Assembly (NCBI RefSeq): GCF_017742245.1
Contig: NZ_JAGHKO010000014.1
Coordinates: 248,001-312,000, forward strand
Origin: Niastella soli
Lineage (GTDB): Bacteria; Bacteroidota; Bacteroidia; Chitinophagales; Chitinophagaceae
Direction of reading: 5' to 3'
DNA length: 64,000 bases
The number at the start of each line of letters is the position of its first letter. The stretch's first letter is position 1. The notes beneath the pieces were generated by a model, which was given only the letters and a program-made list of their open reading frames with translations, was not told the origin of the DNA and did no database searches. Shown here in pieces: positions 13,901 to 22,199 of this stretch. The translations under genes were made by a program, and so were the position numbers.

Positions 13901-15544
13901 ATGGAAGACATTGCAAAGGTTGTTCTTGAAAATGAAATGGACCTGATCATAGCGCACAAACGCTCTATGAAACTGGCAGAATTGCTTGGCTTATCTCTTT
14001 CTGCCCAAACTTCTTTTGCAACGGCCGTTTCGGAAGTTGCCAGGAACACTATTGAGAACGGCAAAAGCGGCTACCTGGTACTGGGTGTCGATGGTAACAA
14101 AGTAAATAAACAGATCCAGTTTATTGTTGCTTCTATAAAAAATGGAAAAAATTCAGGTACCAACCTAAATGGCCTCGAATATGCCAAGAAGCTGGTCAAT
14201 AAATTCTCCGTTTCTACCAACAAAAATTCCGAAACACTGGTTGAACTGTTCTATGCCATCCCCCCTCATATAAAGATAGATATGTCGCAGCGGGATGAAT
14301 GGCGCACCATCTTCCGTAACGAGCCAGCCTTTTCACCATACGAAGAAATAAGAAGACAGAATGAACGGCTGCAGGAATTATCGGCACAATTGCAAAAAAG
14401 CGAAGCCCAGTATAAAATGCTTACCAATTCGCTGCCCCTGATGATCTTTTCCCTGAACACAGCCGGCTTAGTGGTATACGCGAATGAATGGCTGCAACGC
14501 TATACAGGCGAAACCATTGAATCGTTAAACACTGACAAGTGGAAACAAATAGTGCACCCCAGTGACTACGATGCCTTCATTCTTTTCTTCAATAATAAAA
14601 TACCACAGGAAGCAGCCTCTATTAAAATGCAGGCCCGCATAAAACAAAAAGACAATGATGATCACCTGTGGCACCAGGTATCCCTGTCCCCTTTTCTGAA
14701 CGATCGCAGCGAACTGCAATACTGGATAGGCTATCTGGTAGATATTCATGCCCAGAAAATATATGAAGAAACACTAAAAGATAATTTTGAATTAAAACAG
14801 GTACAGGAAGAATTGAGTGAGCACCAGGAACAACTGGAAAAATATATTGTGGAACTGAACCAAAGCAATTTTGAATTGCAACAGTTTGCATTCGTTGCCT
14901 CGCACGATCTGCAGGAACCCGTTCGAAAACTAATGTTCTACAGCGATTATTTGCTTAAACGCTATGATGACAAAATGGATGGAAAAGGAATTGAGTATTT
15001 AAAGCTCATCCATTCCGTTTCTGGCCGAATGCGCACCCTTATCAAAGACCTGCTGGCCTTCTCTCAAATAAGCAAGACCGAGATCGCCTTCAATCACGTA
15101 GACCTGAACAGCGTAGCCCGTTATGCCCTGCAGGACCTGCAACTTGCCATAGAAGAGAAAAAAGCCGTAATAAACATTCAATCCTTACCCTCTGTGGAAG
15201 GCGATGAAAGCCTGCTGCGACAGTTATTCGAAAACATCATCACCAATTCTTTAAAGTATTCCAGAAATGGGGTACCGCCTGAAATAAACATCAGCTGTAA
15301 ACAGGTTGAAAATAACCATGAAATAATCTTTGCTGATAACGGGATAGGGTTTGAAGAAAAATATGCGCCGCAGATCTTCAAGTTGTTTCAACGATTGCAT
15401 GCAAGGGACCAATATGAAGGAACTGGTTTAGGACTGGCCATTTGTTTAAAAATAGTTGAAATACACAAAGGCTCCATACGTGCCACCTCCAGCGAAGGCA
15501 AAGGCGCCAATTTCTTTGTTTCACTACCAATAAGAACTGTATAA
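13901..15544 (+). CDS. Histidine kinase with N-terminal RsbT-like domain and PAS domain
   Basis: A 547-residue cytosolic sensor kinase. Residues 1-125 form a third, degenerate RsbT-like GHKL domain. The N-box region is SEVARNTIENGK and the G2 region GTNLNGLEYAKKLVNKF, lacking a clean DxGxG. Residues 155-285 are PAS/PAC (SLPLMIFSLNTAGLVVYANE...). A coiled coil follows (about 285-325), then HisKA with the phospho-His in FVASHDLQEPVRK, and a HATPase_c domain (NGIGFEE, GTGLGLAICLKI). There is no signal peptide or membrane span, so the signal must be internal. Most simply it is delivered by the stressosome through the N-terminal domain. The stop overlaps the response regulator ATG by one base (TAATG). 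Confidence 0.92.
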   Translation: MEDIAKVVLENEMDLIIAHKRSMKLAELLGLSLSAQTSFATAVSEVARNTIENGKSGYLVLGVDGNKVNKQIQFIVASIKNGKNSGTNLNGLEYAKKLVNKFSVSTNKNSETLVELFYAIPPHIKIDMSQRDEWRTIFRNEPAFSPYEEIRRQNERLQELSAQLQKSEAQYKMLTNSLPLMIFSLNTAGLVVYANEWLQRYTGETIESLNTDKWKQIVHPSDYDAFILFFNNKIPQEAASIKMQARIKQKDNDDHLWHQVSLSPFLNDRSELQYWIGYLVDIHAQKIYEETLKDNFELKQVQEELSEHQEQLEKYIVELNQSNFELQQFAFVASHDLQEPVRKLMFYSDYLLKRYDDKMDGKGIEYLKLIHSVSGRMRTLIKDLLAFSQISKTEIAFNHVDLNSVARYALQDLQLAIEEKKAVINIQSLPSVEGDESLLRQLFENIITNSLKYSRNGVPPEINISCKQVENNHEIIFADNGIGFEEKYAPQIFKLFQRLHARDQYEGTGLGLAICLKIVEIHKGSIRATSSEGKGANFFVSLPIRTV

Positions 15545-15978
15545 TGGAAAACACTTCATTGAAAATATTAGTAGCAGACGACGATGCCGATGACCGTGCA
15601 ATTCTGGAAGACGCCATGATGGAACTCAATGCCAGTCAGGTGCTTTGTTTTGCTCAAAATGGTGAAGAAGTATTGCGTTTATTGGGTACCGATTTCAATG
15701 CCGATCAAAAACCGGCTTTGATCATCCTCGACCTGAACATGCCTAAATTAAACGGTACAGAAACCCTGCGCCGCATTAAAGAAGATGAACGTTTTAATAC
15801 CGTTCCCGTGATCATTTACAGCACTTCCTTAAACCCGCTGGAAAAGGATAAATGTATGCTGCTGGGCGCTCACTCCTATATAACCAAACCGGTTACCTTA
15901 CAGGAAAGTATGGATACCGCTAAAGCGTTTCTGTCTTTCTGTGAGGAAACTTCGCTCCCGGTTAATTACCGGCAATAG
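15544..15978 (+). CDS. Single-domain response regulator
   Basis: A receiver domain of 144 residues with no output domain. Acidic pocket DDDADD near the N-terminus, phospho-Asp in IILDLNMPKLNG, the switch Thr/Ser in IYSTSLN and Lys in ITKPV are all present. This is the CheY-like class that often serves as a phosphate shuttle or binds a protein target. It overlaps the kinase stop by one base and ends the operon. The effector of the whole pathway is not in the window. REC-only proteins after PAS kinases are common in Bacteroidota. Confidence 0.93.
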   Translation: MENTSLKILVADDDADDRAILEDAMMELNASQVLCFAQNGEEVLRLLGTDFNADQKPALIILDLNMPKLNGTETLRRIKEDERFNTVPVIIYSTSLNPLEKDKCMLLGAHSYITKPVTLQESMDTAKAFLSFCEETSLPVNYRQ

Positions 15979-16138
15979 GCAATGGGCAATAGGCAATGGG
16001 CAATGGATATTCGAAATTCGAGACTCGCTACTTTTACCAGCAATCGGCAGTCGGCAATCGGCAATGGATTTACGAAATTTGAGACTCGCTACAGGCTCTG
16101 CCTTCCTGATCAACTGGTCAACTGATCAACTCCAAGAC

Positions 16139-18955
16139 CTATCTACCAAAAAGATTGATCGGTAAAATAAACTCCCACTGATTCGGATCATACCCCCGGA
16201 GCTGATTCAACATCCGGCTGTAGCGAATACCAAAACTTACATTGTATTCATTCCACCATTTTGTATCAAAGTAAACTTCTCCACCGGTACTCTTGAATTC
16301 GAGGTAGCGGTTTTCTCTAAAGAATTTCAAATAAGTATAATCATAAAACGCATTGCCGCGCACCCGCAGGAAGTAAACAATATTCCCTATGCCAAAGTCG
16401 GGATATACCAGCGGAAAATGATAATTGAAACCCACCTTGTACATGTCAGGGATTGAATACTGGTTCACAGCCGGGTACCCACGGGAAATGGGAAAACTGC
16501 TGCCAAAGCTGTAATCACCCACCGTATCCCGCTTTTGATAGGCCCCGGTTATAACCAGACTATGCGTACGAGCTACGCCAGGCAAATATACAGCCGCACT
16601 TGTCAACCATTGAAACCCGCTTAAGTTGGTAACAATTTGCCGGTAACGCGAAAGCAAACTGACACCAAACCGGGGATAGATCTGTTGTCTGGCCACCTGC
16701 GATTGCATGGTGAAGGTTACTGAGGCGTCATAATATTCAAACTGCTCATCGGCATATTTATTCTTGGAGGCCTGGGTATAATTAACCTGGTGATGGTTGA
16801 TACCACCCGAAAAACTTAAGCGACGATAATACCGGCCACTATTAAATGTAAAAGGGAACTGCAGTCCCAGCCGGCCATTTAATTCATTCCACGTTTTGAA
16901 CGGCGTGTCGGTCTCCTTCCGGTCGAAGGTTTCGGCCACGCCCAGGGTCAGGTACGGGAACCAGGCACCGTAAATGGCGGTGGCGCCTATCTCTTTGTAC
17001 TTCTCATTGGTATTATAATTGAAATACAACTCGGTTTGCAATGTGTTCAACACATTCTCGCCAATAAGGGAGAACGTATAATCCGGATCGGAAATATATG
17101 GCCGCCAGCTGTGAAAATTAACCAGGTTAAACGCTTTGTGGTACCGGCTGATGGGATATGGCCGGCTGGTATCCAGCGACAGGGGCTGGTCCACCTTTAA
17201 CCCCGGTAGATCATAAGGCGTCATAGACGTCTGCGTAAACGCCTCAGCGCTTACTGGCTGCCAGTTTTCGGCATTCAGCGATTGTTGCACCAGATGAAAA
17301 CCCGCCGCGGTAAAAGCCGTATAAATGGCCTTGTTGTTATGGGCGCTCCACTGGTAATTACCCGTGCCTTTGTTGGTTGGGGTTTGAACCTGGAACAATT
17401 GTTTATTTACCAGGGCCAACAACAGGTCCTGCTGGTGACCTGCGGCGGTAAAGGTGATTGTATCGCCCTGTACAGCCGGGAAACCCACTACCCGCCGGGA
17501 CATGGGCAATAGCTCTTCTACCGAACCATCGTTTATATTCACCAGCGCCATCGTGTTCTCACCCGTATAGGTGCGAATGGCCGTAACCACCGTTTGGTCT
17601 GTATAAAATTTAGGATGGCTATAAAAAAACTGTTTCGGATTGGGTACTTTTTTCAAGAGGGAACCGGTCTTTGCGTCCAGTATATGCAAACTGGCGGCAC
17701 CACCAGGTTGTACTTCCACTGCTACAATGGTCTTGCCATCGGCCGAAATATCGGGTGCAAAATATTTTGAACGATGTGTTATGACCCGCTCCCTGCCAGT
17801 ATGCACATCCATTACCCGTACCACGCTGTAGTCTTTCCAGGCCCAGCGCGTATCTGCTTCATACGCAGCATACACAATACGCCCGTTGCGATAGGAAAAA
17901 TAATTATCCAGTGAAATGGCTTTTGTTTGCAAACGGGAATCGTTACCTGTAGTAATGTTACGCAAATAGAACGCCGGTATTTTTTTATAACTGCTTTTTA
18001 CCAGTACTACCGTGTTATCATCTATCCATTGCGGGAACTCATCATCGCCCGCAAAATGTTTCTGTTGTTTGGCCCAGTCGCTCACCGCGTCGTTGCCCAG
18101 CGAATCGGTACTGGACTTAAAATAATCCAGTGCGTTTTGGCGGAACTCTTTATAAGTGGTATTACTGTATTTTTTTATTGCCCGTTGAAAAGGATAGAAC
18201 AATCCATTGAACCGAACGGCATCATCGGTCACGTTCTTCCAGAAATCGGGACCATATTTTTCGCGGCCGTACGCCACCTGCATATATCCCAGCCGGTAAT
18301 GATCGGGTACAAAATCACGCAATGATCCATTACGCAGTTTCATCCAGGAATACTTTTTATCAGCCATCCACAACGACCGGTAATCATTAAAGAAAAACGA
18401 CAGGCGCCCCCTCCCCTGCTGACTTTTTAATGTTTCCTGGTATACGGCATCGCCTTCCCAGAACCAGTTTGGGACAGCAGCACCATTGGCCATGGCCAGC
18501 CCATCCTGTCCGAACAGGTAATAGGCCACCCGCGACAATCCCTTGCGGAAATTATTGTATTGCTGCACATGTCTGAACTCATGCAAGGCCAGGGAATGCG
18601 TCCAGGGGGTGGTGCCCAGGTCGAATGGGTTTTGTGCCGGCATCAGGTAAAACTCACTGCGCCAGGGGCCCAATGCTACATAGGCATTGGAGATAGTTGT
18701 ATATGGTTGTAAAACGATGCTGATCTTGCGCAGGCGATCGCCAATGGTGGGCGCTGTTTGTATAGCCAGCTTTTGTACGGTGGCCGCTACATCTGTTGCC
18801 TGTTTTTCCAGCCCCAGTCCTTCGGGGAAAATAACCCGGATACTATCGTTATTGATCTGGTTCCATTTTGTGGCCGGTTGATGCCCGCCAAACTGTTGCG
18901 CCTGTAAAAAACTATATACCGGTAAGCAACAGATTAAAAGAAATAGTTTTCTCAT
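16139..18955 (-). CDS. Secreted zincin-like protein with beta-propeller and C-terminal barrel-like region
   Basis: A 938-residue exported protein. A signal peptide (MRKLFLLICCLPVYSFLQAQ) is followed by a zincin-like domain with a full HExxH motif, HEFRH at residues 125-129 in LALHEFRHVQQYNNF. The middle region (about 300-560) has TolB/WD40-like propeller repeats (FAPDISADGKTIVAVEVQPGG, FYTDQTVVTAIRTYTG). From about 620 onward the sequence alternates aromatic and polar strands and ends in EFILPINLFGR, resembling an outer-membrane beta-barrel. The likely place is the outer membrane or cell surface. It stands alone, ending in the repeat-filled gap after the stressosome operon. Related large Bacteroidota proteins exist without known substrate, and proteolytic activity is inferred from one motif only. 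Confidence 0.75.
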   Translation of the reverse strand: MRKLFLLICCLPVYSFLQAQQFGGHQPATKWNQINNDSIRVIFPEGLGLEKQATDVAATVQKLAIQTAPTIGDRLRKISIVLQPYTTISNAYVALGPWRSEFYLMPAQNPFDLGTTPWTHSLALHEFRHVQQYNNFRKGLSRVAYYLFGQDGLAMANGAAVPNWFWEGDAVYQETLKSQQGRGRLSFFFNDYRSLWMADKKYSWMKLRNGSLRDFVPDHYRLGYMQVAYGREKYGPDFWKNVTDDAVRFNGLFYPFQRAIKKYSNTTYKEFRQNALDYFKSSTDSLGNDAVSDWAKQQKHFAGDDEFPQWIDDNTVVLVKSSYKKIPAFYLRNITTGNDSRLQTKAISLDNYFSYRNGRIVYAAYEADTRWAWKDYSVVRVMDVHTGRERVITHRSKYFAPDISADGKTIVAVEVQPGGAASLHILDAKTGSLLKKVPNPKQFFYSHPKFYTDQTVVTAIRTYTGENTMALVNINDGSVEELLPMSRRVVGFPAVQGDTITFTAAGHQQDLLLALVNKQLFQVQTPTNKGTGNYQWSAHNNKAIYTAFTAAGFHLVQQSLNAENWQPVSAEAFTQTSMTPYDLPGLKVDQPLSLDTSRPYPISRYHKAFNLVNFHSWRPYISDPDYTFSLIGENVLNTLQTELYFNYNTNEKYKEIGATAIYGAWFPYLTLGVAETFDRKETDTPFKTWNELNGRLGLQFPFTFNSGRYYRRLSFSGGINHHQVNYTQASKNKYADEQFEYYDASVTFTMQSQVARQQIYPRFGVSLLSRYRQIVTNLSGFQWLTSAAVYLPGVARTHSLVITGAYQKRDTVGDYSFGSSFPISRGYPAVNQYSIPDMYKVGFNYHFPLVYPDFGIGNIVYFLRVRGNAFYDYTYLKFFRENRYLEFKSTGGEVYFDTKWWNEYNVSFGIRYSRMLNQLRGYDPNQWEFILPINLFGR

Positions 18956-19080
18956 TCTAAGGGACTATGTTGCCCTGAAAATAAAGCCTTTTTTTAATAT
19001 TGGATCAATGTATTTAAAAGAATCGGCAGTCGGCAATCCTGAATCGGCAGTCAGTAAAGGGCAGCGGCATCTTCGTAGCA

Positions 19081-19215
19081 ACAGGCAATCGTGAAACGGT
19101 AAACGTGAAAACCTCGTCGCGGCAGACGGTCTCGGCTCAGCCGAGAGCAGAAGGCAGACGGCAGAAGGCAGACGGCAGACGGCAAACGACAAACGGCAGA
19201 CGGCAGACGGCCGCT
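19081..19215. repeat. CGGCAGA heptamer tract with palindrome
   Basis: CGGCAGA and its variants run at seven-base spacing from about 19119 to 19210, interrupted by the perfect palindrome TCTCGGCTCAGCCGAGA (19130-19146). No gene is seen in 18956-19752. The rest of the gap carries AT-rich words (19355-19425) and element C. Confidence 0.75.
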
Positions 19216-19525
19216 ACGCGGTTATCCTTTAGTTCGAACGCTTTGTGGCCTGCGGCTCCCTGGCAAACCGGGATAGCTCACTTCGTTCGATGGCTTCGCT
19301 TTCCGCCAGGGGCGGAAATGCTCAGGGGATCTAAAAACCAGCACCTGTCAGCTTAACCATTCAATACCCAATTACCTATAACCATCGAACCTAATAACTC
19401 ATAAACTAAAAAACTAATAATTTGATTGATGGTTAACCCCGCAAGGCGGGCAGGCTCTGCATTTCCTTATCAATCTGTCAACCCGCTTCTTCCTATCCTC
19501 TATCAACCTTTTCAACCCTTTCAAC

Positions 19526-19606
19526 CTGCTTTGCCCGCCGAAGCTTTATCGCCGTCGCCTTCGGCTATGGCGGTCGAAGAGCGTAGGAGGGCCTTCCTGG
19601 TCAACT
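19526..19606. repeat. Element C, copy 2
   Basis: TTGCCCGCCGAAGCTTTATC followed by the GCC-TTCG-GC hairpin and AGCGTAGGAGGGCC. It is nearly identical to the copy at 10915-10996 and similar to one at 50916-51015. In all three copies TGATCAAC/TGGTCAAC words follow. Confidence 0.75.
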
Positions 19607-19739
19607 GATCAACCAACATCTTCTATCCCAAACGCCCCACTTAATACCAGTATCAACCCTGGCAACTTATCAACCAACCTTCGTATCTTGAGCCCGATTG
19701 CTCTGTCTGTACCACGTACTGTAAACCTGAGGGGTAAAA

Positions 19740-19747
19740 TATATTTG
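19740..19747 (+). promoter_or_regulatory. -7 box five bases before the prsW start
   Basis: TATATTTG matches the Bacteroidota -7 consensus TAnnTTTG and ends five bases before the ATG at 19753. The -33 region is poor. If used, transcription would begin at or within a few bases of the start codon. Confidence 0.45.
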
Positions 19748-19752
19748 ATACC

Positions 19753-20493
19753 ATGCTTTCTTTATTAGCTTTGGCTATAGCGCCCGGCGCCGCTATTACA
19801 ATTTACATTTATTCGCGGGATAAATATGACCGGGAGCCCTTAAAGCCCCTGCTGATCTCTTTTTTGCTGGGTATGGTGGCCACCGCACCAGCCATTCTTA
19901 TTCAAACCCTGTTAAAACCGGTACTGTTCCTCCATTTCCCCGACTTCGACATCTGGTATTACTTTTTACTATCATTTATCATTGTGGCCTGTAGTGAAGA
20001 AGGCAGCAAATTTCTGATGTTACGGTCCTATGCCTATCGCAACCAGGCTTTCAATGAACCCTTCGATGGCATTATTTATTCTGTAATGATCAGCATGGGA
20101 TTTGCCACGCTCGAAAATATCGGTTATGTATTGAATTATGGTTTTAAAACGGGCATCATTCGCATGTTCCTGTCGGTTCCCTCACATGCTGCCTTTGCCG
20201 TATTGATAGGCTACCATGTTGGACTGGCCAAATTCGATGCGCCTCATGCCATCAAACATATTGTAAAAGGTTTTCTGCTGGCCGTTTTCTTCCATGGCGC
20301 CTTTGATTTCTTTTTACTGTTGCAGGGCAGCTCCCAGGTAAAAAAATATATCCCCAACTGGTCGCTGATCGCCTGCGCCCTGGTAGCCTGGTATATAGCC
20401 ATCCGCATGTCTGTCAAATCTATAAAACTGCACCAGGAACTCTCGAGACTTCAGCACATAAAAAACAATGAAGCATTTCCGGAAGAAGTGTAA
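19753..20493 (+). CDS. PrsW-family intramembrane metalloprotease
   Basis: A 246-residue polytopic membrane protein with about seven to eight spans. The PrsW signature is complete: SEEGSKF (EExxK) at about residues 81-87, then FDGIIYSVMISMGFATLENIGYV, an HAAFAVLIGYHVG His and a FHGAFDFF His near the end. In B. subtilis PrsW performs site-1 cleavage of the anti-sigma factor RsiW. Homologs here may regulate an anti-sigma factor too, but none is adjacent. The GNAT gene follows 14 bases after the stop, with its own possible -7 box. Confidence 0.9.
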   Translation: MLSLLALAIAPGAAITIYIYSRDKYDREPLKPLLISFLLGMVATAPAILIQTLLKPVLFLHFPDFDIWYYFLLSFIIVACSEEGSKFLMLRSYAYRNQAFNEPFDGIIYSVMISMGFATLENIGYVLNYGFKTGIIRMFLSVPSHAAFAVLIGYHVGLAKFDAPHAIKHIVKGFLLAVFFHGAFDFFLLLQGSSQVKKYIPNWSLIACALVAWYIAIRMSVKSIKLHQELSRLQHIKNNEAFPEEV

Positions 20494-20501
20494 TACTTTT
20501 G
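20494..20501 (+). promoter_or_regulatory. -7 box six bases before the GNAT start
   Basis: TACTTTTG fits TAnnTTTG and ends six bases before the ATG at 20508. It overlaps a TTG (20499) that could be mistaken for a start codon. This supports 20508 as the start and predicts an almost leaderless message. Confidence 0.45.
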
Positions 20502-20507
20502 CCGGGC

Positions 20508-20999
20508 ATGATAAACATACGCCTCGCAAACGAAAAAGACCTTTCCACTGTTGAACAACTGGCGCGGGAAATATGGCCGGTTGCCTATGATGGCATAGTG
20601 CCGCCACAACAGCTGGACTATATGCTCGACCTGATCTACAACAATGAAGCCTTACGGAACCAGCTGCTGGTGCAGCAACACACTTTTTTAATGGTAGAAC
20701 AAGACGGGAAACCCGTTGGTTTTGCAGCCTACTCAACCGTTGCACCTGGTGTAAGCAAACTGCATAAGTTATACGTACACCAAAGCACCCAGGGTCAGGG
20801 CCTTGGCAAAAAGCTGGTGGATCATATTATCGCCCAATTGCAACAAGGATCTTTTCACACGTTACGATTAAATGTAAACCGGTACAACAAAGCCCGGTTC
20901 TTTTATGAGAAATTAGGTTTTATTATTATGAAGGAGGAAGATGTTGATATAGGAAGTGGCTACTTCATGATAGACTATGTAATGGAGAAAAAACTGTAA
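20508..20999 (+). CDS. GNAT-family N-acetyltransferase
   Basis: A 163-residue acetyltransferase of the GNAT fold. The acetyl-CoA binding loop is clear in QGQGLGKKLVDHI (Q/RxxGxG/A), preceded by KLHKLYVHQSTQG, the usual beta4. LRLNVNRYNKARFFYEKLGF is the classical C-terminal motif. The substrate cannot be told and could be a small amine or a peptide N-terminus. I start at ATG 20508 because it matches family N-termini (MINIRLANEKDLSTVEQLA) and lies just after the -7 box. Downstream is a perfect bidirectional terminator. Confidence 0.9.
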   Translation: MINIRLANEKDLSTVEQLAREIWPVAYDGIVPPQQLDYMLDLIYNNEALRNQLLVQQHTFLMVEQDGKPVGFAAYSTVAPGVSKLHKLYVHQSTQGQGLGKKLVDHIIAQLQQGSFHTLRLNVNRYNKARFFYEKLGFIIMKEEDVDIGSGYFMIDYVMEKKL

Positions 21000-21002
21000 A
21001 GC

Positions 21003-21067
21003 TTTTGAGTTATTAAGTTATTTAGTTCGCGCGTTAATACAGCACTAAATAACTTAATAACTCAAAA
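21003..21067. terminator. Bidirectional terminator, perfect 24-bp stem
   Basis: A 24-base arm beginning TTTTGAGTTATTAAG (21003-21026) is followed after a 17-base loop by its exact complement (21044-21067), with T/A runs at both ends. It separates the convergent GNAT and transporter genes. The stem is unusually long and AT-rich. Confidence 0.85.
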
Positions 21068-21076
21068 ACCAAATAA

Positions 21077-21853
21077 CTACTCACTCTCTCTTCCCATCGC
21101 CGCTAATTTCATTTTCTTAGCTACATCATGACCTAAGAATTTTTCGATTCTTTTCTCTACAATGATAATAACGGGTGTAAGCACCACCGCCATCAGGAAT
21201 TTGTACGTATAGTTCATCATCCCAATAGCCAGGATCTGCTGCCAGGTAAAGATGCCTGAGAATGCAATGAACAACACAATGTAACTATCTACCAGTTGCG
21301 ATACCACCGTAGAACCTGTGGCGCGTAACCATACATATTTTTCGCCAGTGCGTTTCTTTATTTTATGGAAGATGGTCACATCCACTATCTGGCTTACCAG
21401 AAAGGCTACCAGGCTACCGATAATGATCCGCATACCCTGACCAAAGATGCCATCAAATGCCACTTGCATATCAGGAATACCCTGGTCTTTTCTGCTTGCC
21501 ACCCAAAAATCGGCAGCAGGCACATGAATGGCCAGATAAAACATCAGGAAAGCATATGAAATAAGTCCCACCGCAATAAAGCTGATCCGGCGTACTGCCT
21601 TAGGACCATAAAATTCATTGATGATATCGGTCATAACAAACTCCAGCGGCCACAATAACACCCCGCAGGTAAGGGTAAAGGCCAGTCCATGCTGACCGAA
21701 CATGGTAATATTGGCCGGATCAGTACCCAGTAACTTTTCCAGTGAAAACAGTTTGGTACCTATGCATTCCGCAATAAGGGCATTGGCAACAAAAAAAGCT
21801 GTGAAAAATACAAAAAGACGGGTCGGTTTATCCTTAATAATGGATTGGATCAT
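21077..21853 (-). CDS. Queuosine precursor transporter (YhhQ/VUT family)
   Basis: A 258-residue inner-membrane protein with about six spans, matching the YhhQ/VUT family (COG1738), which imports preQ0/preQ1 or queuine for tRNA wobble modification. Family landmarks are ANALIAECIGTKLF at residues 23-36, VMTDIINEFYGPKAVRR (about 74-90), and RATGSTVVSQLVDSYIVLFIAF (about 177-198). Its ATG overlaps the stop of the preceding small membrane-protein gene by four bases (ATGA), so the two are translationally coupled. No que genes are in the window. The last two residues before the stop are followed by the bidirectional terminator. Confidence 0.92.
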   Translation of the reverse strand: MIQSIIKDKPTRLFVFFTAFFVANALIAECIGTKLFSLEKLLGTDPANITMFGQHGLAFTLTCGVLLWPLEFVMTDIINEFYGPKAVRRISFIAVGLISYAFLMFYLAIHVPAADFWVASRKDQGIPDMQVAFDGIFGQGMRIIIGSLVAFLVSQIVDVTIFHKIKKRTGEKYVWLRATGSTVVSQLVDSYIVLFIAFSGIFTWQQILAIGMMNYTYKFLMAVVLTPVIIIVEKRIEKFLGHDVAKKMKLAAMGRESE

Positions 21854-22140
21854 TTTATAAAAAGTATTATCTGGGGAAATAAAAAAAGAAAATTAGCAAT
21901 TATAAGCCATCCCGGAAAATGTTTAAAGACCGGTTTACGTTGAAGAATAAATGCGAGAATAAAGGCATTCACCGCTATATTCAACAGAAAAGCGAACAAA
22001 ACACCTAAAATTAACACCAGGGATACAAGATCGCCGGGCTGTCCTTCCTTAAGTATGGGATAAAAGCGCATCACCCATACCAATACGAAGCAAACATTAC
22101 AAATAAAAGCTACCCGACTGAAAAATATTAAACTTTGCAT
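21850..22140 (-). CDS. Small polytopic membrane protein, 96 aa
   Basis: I do not recognise a family. The protein is nearly all hydrophobic and should form three membrane helices: IFFSRVAFICNVCFVLVWVM, LVSLVLILGVLFAFLLNIAV-NAFILAF and GWLIIANFLFLFPQIILFI. The loops are short and positively charged (LQRKPVFKH). It is the first gene of a two-gene unit with the queuosine precursor transporter and overlaps that gene by four bases. The ATG at 22140 lies about 60 bases from the divergent YfhO-like gene. A helper role for the transporter is possible but not shown. Confidence 0.75.
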   Translation of the reverse strand: MQSLIFFSRVAFICNVCFVLVWVMRFYPILKEGQPGDLVSLVLILGVLFAFLLNIAVNAFILAFILQRKPVFKHFPGWLIIANFLFLFPQIILFIK

Positions 22141-22199
22141 ATAGCCTTAACTTGCTGTAAAATTGCATTATTTTGCCCAACTATTAATTTTTTGCAATA

